Below are positions 58,365-64,000 of a DNA stretch of 64,000 nucleotides, piece by piece. The notes under the pieces were generated by a model. It saw only the letters and a program-made list of their open reading frames with translations, ran no database searches and had not been told where the DNA came from. How positions within the stretch are numbered: the stretch's first letter is position 1; each line of letters begins with the position of its first letter. The position numbers and the translations under genes were made by a program. Source of the stretch: Paracoccus beibuensis (lineage in GTDB: Bacteria > Pseudomonadota > Alphaproteobacteria > Rhodobacterales > Rhodobacteraceae); contig NZ_JAOTBD010000004.1 of assembly GCF_026162625.1 (NCBI RefSeq), positions 1-64,000 on the forward strand, given 5' to 3'.

Positions 58365-59000
58365 ATGCTGATTTTCTGGGATCAACGGCTGGTCTTCCTT
58401 GCAACGCCTAAGGCAGGGTCCAGCGCGATCGAGATGGCGCTCGAATCCCTCGCCTCCGTATCGCTCCAGCGGCCGGCCGAGGCGAAGCATACCGATATCA
58501 CCACGTATCGCCGGCATTTCGGCCCCTGGCTGCAGGCACGCACGGGCGAAAGCTTCACGACCGTCGCCCTGATGCGGGAACCCGTCGAGTGGCTTCGCAG
58601 CTGGTACCGCTTCAAGCTGCGCGACGATCTTGACGACCCGCAGCACGCGATGCTGGGGATGCCCTTTGCCGCCTTCGCCTCGCGCTATGCCAATCCCGAT
58701 GGACCGCGCCGCTTGGGGATCGGCACCCAAACCGATTTCCTGACCAACGGTGACGACCGCGTCGACCGCATCTTCCGCTACGAGGACATCGACAGCTTCG
58801 TCGAGTTTCTCGAAGGCCGTCTCGACTGCGCTATCGAACTGCCGCGCATCAACGTCCCTCCAAGCGTCGACGTGCACCTGGACCCGGAGGTCGAGGAGAT
58901 GCTGCGCAAGGCAATGGCGCGGGACCTGAAGCTCTATGACAGCCTCGCGGCAGCGAATCCGTTCCAAGCCTTGGCCGCACGTGCCGGCAGGCTGGCATGA
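58365..59000 (+). CDS. Sulfotransferase-like P-loop protein
   Basis: 211 residues. The N-terminal LIFWDQRLVFLATPKAGSSA with IEMALE resembles the PAPS-binding 5'-phosphosulfate loop (PKxGSS/T) of sulfotransferase-family proteins. VALMREPVEWLRSWYRFKLR matches the 3'-phosphate-binding R-x-P-x-x-x-x-x-S region. DRIFRYEDIDSFVEFLEGRL is typical of the later part. No acceptor can be named; related proteins modify lipids or glycans. An ATG at 58365 follows ACGACGG, a modest ribosome site. It is divergent from recA. Confidence 0.75.
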   Translation: MLIFWDQRLVFLATPKAGSSAIEMALESLASVSLQRPAEAKHTDITTYRRHFGPWLQARTGESFTTVALMREPVEWLRSWYRFKLRDDLDDPQHAMLGMPFAAFASRYANPDGPRRLGIGTQTDFLTNGDDRVDRIFRYEDIDSFVEFLEGRLDCAIELPRINVPPSVDVHLDPEVEEMLRKAMARDLKLYDSLAAANPFQALAARAGRLA

Positions 59001-59359
59001 ACCCGCATGCTGCCGAAGATTTGGCTTCAGGACGTGCAGGCTCGAGCAGTACAGTAGCTTGGTCGCGCTCAGGCAGTGCTTGTCGATCCGACAGCCGTCT
59101 ATCCCGTGCCGATTGCTGTCCAGAGACGGCGCCCCTCCCGATGACTCATAAGCATACCCGCTCGTGAGGCCTGCATGATGACCGATGCGGCCGCGCACCG
59201 CTCCGGGCTGATTGCCGACATGTCGAAACCTCTTTTTTACTTCGGACGCATCAAAGTCTTGGCATAGGTGCCACGATGTTGTTACGGTTATGTGCAGGCA
59301 TTTCAATTGGTCCGAATCGTATTCGCGTTCGCCTGGTTTCCTTTGGCTTGGTAATTGAC
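59001..59359. other. Intergenic region before the TetR-type gene
   Basis: No gene is seen. It includes TTTTTT near 59232 and an inverted repeat CGAAT-CGT-ATTCG at 59313-59325, which could be an operator for the following regulator. An alternative ATG at 59276 would extend the regulator into this region. Confidence 0.35.
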
Positions 59360-59983
59360 ATGACAATCGCGATGCGACCCGGCGGCAATATCCTTTCGGC
59401 AGCCATCAAGGGTGCCACGAAGCTGATGGACGAGACTGGGCAGGTTGCGTCGCTCGAAGATGTCGCCGCCATTATCCAGGTCTGCCCAGACAGGCTGCGC
59501 GCGGTGGTTCCCGATACCTGCACGCTGCTGCAGGCGACCGCCGCAAATGCACTGATGCTTTTGCAGGATACCTGCGTTCGCCTGGCCTCGGCGACGTGCA
59601 GCAACAACCCGATGCAGCAGTTCGCCGCGCTGGCCGAAGCCTTCGTCGAGTGGGGCTATCATTACCCGCGCGAGTTCAGGATCATCGGCTCGATGCCAGC
59701 CGGGGTGTTCGAGACGGACCCGAACCTGATGCGGTACGAAAGCGCGATCCACGAGGTGATGTACCGCATCCTCGACCGCGCCAAGCAGCAGGGCACCCTG
59801 CCCCAGGACCAGGACATCGCGCAGTTCATCGCGATCGCGCACACCTATGCCTATGGCGTCGTCAGCAAGATGCTTCTGGGCGACCTGGCGCGGTGGAACC
59901 CCGGCATGACCGACCGTGAGGCCGCGCATCACAACCTGACGATCTTCATCAACCAGTTCCTGGGCCGGTCGGCGCAGATATGA
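59360..59983 (+). CDS. TetR/AcrR-family-like transcriptional regulator
   Basis: About 207 residues. The first part NILSAAIKGATKLMDETGQV and ASLEDVAAIIQVCPDRLRAV fits a TetR-like helix-turn-helix but is atypical in the recognition helix. The C-terminal portion FAALAEAFVEWGYHYPREFR and YRILDRAKQQGTLPQDQDIA matches the WHG/TetR ligand-binding domain. The start is uncertain: ATG 59360, ATG 59372 or ATG 59276. Its stop overlaps the kinase ATG (ATGA at 59980-59983), so the regulator and kinase are coupled. Confidence 0.7.
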   Translation: MTIAMRPGGNILSAAIKGATKLMDETGQVASLEDVAAIIQVCPDRLRAVVPDTCTLLQATAANALMLLQDTCVRLASATCSNNPMQQFAALAEAFVEWGYHYPREFRIIGSMPAGVFETDPNLMRYESAIHEVMYRILDRAKQQGTLPQDQDIAQFIAIAHTYAYGVVSKMLLGDLARWNPGMTDREAAHHNLTIFINQFLGRSAQI

Positions 59984-60600
59984 CAGCGGCGCCGGACGCG
60001 TTCGACGACCTCGTCGGGCGGTTGCGGGACTGGACTGCGGGGCCTGAACGGCGTCTGGTGGCGCTGGCGGGTCCGCCCGGTGCAGGCAAAAGCCATGTTG
60101 CCGACCGGCTGACGGCAGCGCTCCCCGGCGCTGCGGTGCTTCAGATGGACGGCTTTCACCTCGACGACGCCTTGTTGGCCGAACGGGGCGACCTGGCGCG
60201 GAAAGGCGCGCCGCGGACCTTCGACCTCGACGGGCTTGCGTCGATCCTCGACCGGCTTGCCGCAGATGACGGGCGTGCCGTCCTGGTGCCCGTCTTCGAC
60301 CGTACCTTCGAAATCTCACGCGCGGCTGCGAGAGAGATCGCGGCCGACGTGCGCCTGGTGCTGGTCGAGGGCAGTTACCTGCTGCTCGACAGCCCCGGCT
60401 GGCGCGATCTGCGCAGTCATTTCGCGCTGTCGATCATGCTTGAGGTGCCAGAGGACGTGAGCCGCGCACGGCTCGAAGCGCGGTGATCGGCCCTGCCGGC
60501 GCAGCAGGCCCGTGCGAAGGTCGAGGCGAACGATCTTCCGAACGCCCGCCTCGTCGCGACCAGCAGCCTTCAGGCCGACATCATCCTGGTGAACGGCTAG
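59980..60600 (+). pseudogene. P-loop kinase (PRK/uridine kinase-like) with one internal TGA
   Basis: The gene reads 168 codons to TGA at 60484-60486, then continues in the same frame for 38 more codons to TAG at 60598-60600. The part before the TGA has Walker A LAGPPGAGKSHVADRL, QMDGFHLDDALLAERGDL, PVFDRTFEISRAAA and VLVEGSYLLLDSPGWRDLR. That is the plan of small nucleoside/sugar kinases such as the fructose-transport kinase-like family. After the TGA the sequence is SALPAQQARAKVEANDLPNA with RLVATSSLQADIILVNG, the usual C-terminal helix and strand of such kinases. The TGA falls where a Trp (EARW) is usual, so one TGG-to-TGA change explains it. It may be a recent loss or sequencing error. Confidence 0.8.
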
Positions 60601-61385
60601 GCCGTCCTGCGCCGCCGCGCAAGCTCATAGAAGACCGCACCGGCGATGGCGGCCAGGATGATGACAAGCGCCAGCGCGTTGACCGCAGGCGTCAGGCCCG
60701 TGCGCACCTTTGTCGCGATAAAGACGGTCAGCGGCGTCTCGAACCCGCGCACGAAGAGGGTCGTGTTGTAATTCTCGACCGACTGCAGGACAGCCAGTCC
60801 CGCCGAGGCCAGAAGTGCGGGCCGCAGGAACGGCAGCAGAACCCGTCGGAAGACCATGATCCGCGACGCGCCAAGACCCAGGGCCGCTTCCTCCTGCGTG
60901 CGGTCGAAGCGTTGCAGGCGCGCCATCACCATCAGCATCACATAGCAGATGATGAAGGTCGACTGCGCCAGGACGATCAGGAACACGCCGCCCCCCACGC
61001 CCAGCTGCCGCCACAGGATCAGGGTCGAGATGCCGATCACGACGCCGGGCGTCAGCAGCGGCGAGACCATGACCGCGTAGGCAAAGCTGCGCGCGCGGGC
61101 ATGCAGCGAGGTCAGGACCAGCGCCGCCGCCGTTCCGACCGGCACCACCACCGCAACCACGCAGGCGGCGACCAGCAGCGATGTCCACAGCGACTGCCAC
61201 ATGGTCTCGTCCGCCCACATGGTCGAAAACCACGACAGCGTCGTTCCTTGCCACGGGATCACCGTCGGAAAGCGGCTCTCGTTGAAGGCGGCGGCGGCCA
61301 TGATCATCAGCGGCGCAAAGAGGTAGATCGCGAAAGCCGCCAGGTAGAGGACGAAGATCGCCCGGAAGATCCGCTCGGCGCTCAT
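60597..61385 (-). CDS. Polyamine-type ABC transporter permease (PotC/PotI-like)
   Basis: A 262-residue inner-membrane permease with six predicted spans. An N-terminal RIFRAIFVLYLAAFAIYLFA is followed by the MetI-like region and the EAA coupling loop EEAALGLGASRIMVFRRVLL, ending LALVIILAAIAGAVFYELAR. The ATG at 61383-61385 was chosen over an open upstream extension that would be antisense-like. Its stop TAG overlaps the kinase stop on the other strand (CTAG at 60597-60600), and its start overlaps the partner permease stop by four bases. Confidence 0.9.
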   Translation of the reverse strand: MSAERIFRAIFVLYLAAFAIYLFAPLMIMAAAAFNESRFPTVIPWQGTTLSWFSTMWADETMWQSLWTSLLVAACVVAVVVPVGTAAALVLTSLHARARSFAYAVMVSPLLTPGVVIGISTLILWRQLGVGGGVFLIVLAQSTFIICYVMLMVMARLQRFDRTQEEAALGLGASRIMVFRRVLLPFLRPALLASAGLAVLQSVENYNTTLFVRGFETPLTVFIATKVRTGLTPAVNALALVIILAAIAGAVFYELARRRRTA

Positions 61386-62255
61386 TTCGCGACGTCCGCA
61401 AGGTTGACCCTGGCCAGCCGCAGCGTGACCAGCACCACCGTCAGGCACAGGACCAGCAGCACCAGCGCATAGGCCGCGCCGCGGTTCCAGTCGCCGCCTT
61501 CGAAGAACCAGTTGTAGATGATCTCTGTGAACCAGCGGCTGCCGGGCGAACCCAGAAGCGACGGCGCGACATAGGACCCGGCCGCAAGCATGAAGGTGAA
61601 CACGAAGCCGGTGGCGATGCCCGCCTTGGCATGCGGGATCACGACGCGGGTGTGGATGCGCAAGGGGGACGCCCCCAGGTCGCGCGCAGCCTCGACCTGC
61701 GCCTTCTCCAGGCTCTCGATGGCGTTGTAGATCGGCAGCAGCATGAACAGGATATAGGCATAGACCATCGCGGCCAGCACGCCGCCGTCACCCTGCCAGC
61801 GGATCGGCGCGTCGATCAGGCCGATGTTCATCAGGACGCTGTTCAGCGGACCGCGATAGGAAAGGATGATGAACCAGGCCAACGTGCGCAGAACCTCGTT
61901 GATGAAGAACGGGATGATGATCAGCAGCAGCGCGATCGACAATTGCCCGACCGTCGCCCGTTGCGCCATCCAGAAGGCGATCGGATAGCAGACGAGGAAC
62001 GTCACCAGTGCCACGAGCCCGCTGGCCCAGATGGTCTTGATGAAGATCGCGCGATGCGTGGGCTCGCCCGCCAGGTAGAGGATGTTCGACAGCGAATAGG
62101 TATCGTCCGGCCCGCCAAGCGCGGCAGGCGGCAGGTTCGGACGCAGCGCGTAGTCGATCATCATCAGGTTCGGGGCCAGCACCATGCCGGCCAGCCAGAA
62201 CAGGACCAGCACCAGGAAGACGGTCGACAGCCCTGTTCCGAACCGGGTTCTCAGT

Positions 62256-62263
<8 letters not shown>
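61382..62263 (-). CDS. Polyamine-type ABC transporter permease (PotB/PotH-like)
   Basis: A 293-residue permease. The first span is TVFLVLVLFWLAGMVLAPNL; then a periplasmic loop, IIIPFFINEVLRTLAWFIIL, and the EAA loop VEAARDLGASPLRIHTRVVI. The end is LVLLVLCLTVVLVTLRLARV. The ATG at 62261-62263 was chosen; the longer frame to 62401 is Arg-rich and overlaps the ATPase gene. It overlaps the ATPase stop by eight bases and the second permease start by four. Confidence 0.9.
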
Positions 62264-63320
<1,057 letters not shown>

Positions 63321-63366
63321 CGTCTCTCCTAGGGGAACGGGGCGGCGCGAGGCCACCCCTGCATGG

Positions 63367-64000
63367 TCATGCCGACAGGAAGCGGTCCTGGTATTCGTTC
63401 CGCTTGGTCACGTACCAGCTTTCCTGGATCGGCCACCACCACAGCTTCTCCAGCGCGTCACCCGGATAGGCGGCGGCAAAGAACGCCTTCGCCTCATCCG
63501 AGATCAGCTGGTCCGACCCGACCGCGGTCGAGTTGATCGAGGTCGCGTTGGTGTACATCGCGCCCGCTTCCGGGGTCAGGAACCAGTTGATGAAGGCATA
63601 GGCGTTGTCCAGGTTTTCGGCGCCGACGGGGATCGACAGGCCCTCCATCCAGGCCAGCGCGCCTTCCTTGGGTGCGATGAAGCCGATGGGCATGCCTTCG
63701 CGCGACAGCGCCGCAGCTGTCGAATCCCAGGTCTGGCCGACATTCGCGCCGTTGACGCGAAAGGCCCCCTGGGCCTCGTTCTCGTTGTTCCAGAACTGGA
63801 TGATGTTGCCCTTGCGCGCGATCGCCTCGGCCAGGATCACGTCGAAGATCTCGGTCTGCGCCTCGGGCGTCTTGAAGGCGTCCAGCAGCGGACGCGGCAG
63901 CTTGCCTTCGGCTTCCAGCCAGAGGCCGAGGCCCACCAGCGCCGAATGCGCGCGCACGGTCGCCTGCGCGCCTTCGTTCCAGATGTCGCCATAGGAGGCG
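63367..64000 (-). CDS. Extracellular solute-binding protein, polyamine type, partial
   Basis: The C-terminal 210 residues, cut by the window edge on the 5' side; the true start lies beyond 64000. The visible SYGDIWNEGAQATVRAHSAL, NIIQFWNNENEAQGAFRVNG, IPVGAENLDNAYAFINWFL and KLWWWPIQESWYVTKRNEY follow the PotD/PotF family plan. The Trp- and Asn-rich positions in the ligand cleft are consistent with polyamine or similar cationic ligands. It is the first gene of the importer operon (binding protein - ATPase - two permeases), all on the minus strand. The specific ligand is not determinable. Confidence 0.88.
   Translation of the reverse strand, partial: ASYGDIWNEGAQATVRAHSALVGLGLWLEAEGKLPRPLLDAFKTPEAQTEIFDVILAEAIARKGNIIQFWNNENEAQGAFRVNGANVGQTWDSTAAALSREGMPIGFIAPKEGALAWMEGLSIPVGAENLDNAYAFINWFLTPEAGAMYTNATSINSTAVGSDQLISDEAKAFFAAAYPGDALEKLWWWPIQESWYVTKRNEYQDRFLSA

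Noticed and set aside
60484..60486. Selenocysteine at the internal TGA of the kinase gene
   Set aside because: No stem-loop just downstream that resembles a bacterial SECIS and no selenoprotein family match; the position is normally Trp.

Overview
The window is high-GC, gene-dense bacterial chromosome. I infer an alphaproteobacterium of the Rhodobacteraceae, Paracoccus-like. The basis is the high-GC codon use, a C4-type 5-aminolevulinate synthase (HemA), a GTTC-N7-GTTC LexA box in front of recA, an FNR-type box in front of hemA, the short alphaproteobacterial ProRS, an Fe-S bacterial photolyase, and the hda-ppk-ppx order. No species can be fixed from the sequence alone.

Layout, left to right. 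1-132 is the frameshifted tail of a transposase-like gene. 404-9723 (minus) is a tightly overlapping operon, glgE - treS/maltokinase fusion - glgB - malQ, which is the GlgE route from trehalose through maltose 1-phosphate to branched alpha-glucan. A divergent thioredoxin-reductase-like flavoprotein follows. tRNA-Ser(GCT) at 10887-10976 borders a small decayed island (about 10922-12723) with an integrase tail, two unrecognised minus-strand genes and a broken IS5-type transposase. 12907-15033 is groES-groEL with promoter, CIRCE operator and terminator. 15061-20749 (minus) is PerM-like permease - hda - ppk - ppx. 20876-22237 is proS. 22389-27656 is a complete branched-chain-amino-acid-type ABC transporter.

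27690-45252 is mostly housekeeping and small accessory genes: a CAP-domain lipoprotein, guaA, a (6-4) photolyase, a monooxygenase-acetyltransferase fusion, pepF, a GNAT protein, an M19 dipeptidase, rbsD, entericidin, lepA, a DJ-1/PfpI protein, an EamA exporter, a HAD hydrolase, a CopZ-like protein, a sirtuin, an orphan ParA, and a second M19 dipeptidase. 45287-47905 holds rodZ and hemA. 48068-56882 holds an M20 peptidase, an SLT lipoprotein, gatB, a DUF4177 protein, a 780-base stretch with no convincing gene, a class II amidotransferase, a DUF1330 protein and alaS. recA with its SOS box follows. Then come a sulfotransferase-like gene, a TetR-type regulator, and a P-loop kinase gene interrupted by one in-frame TGA. 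The right edge is a polyamine-type ABC importer whose binding-protein gene runs off the window.

No wholly new system stands out. The best leads are the kinase gene with the single internal TGA, the tRNA-Ser relic island with its two unknown genes, the His-rich monooxygenase-GNAT fusion, the atypical N-terminal extension on LivF, and the readable regulatory sites (CIRCE, FNR-type, LexA). All family assignments come from reading motifs; no searches were run.
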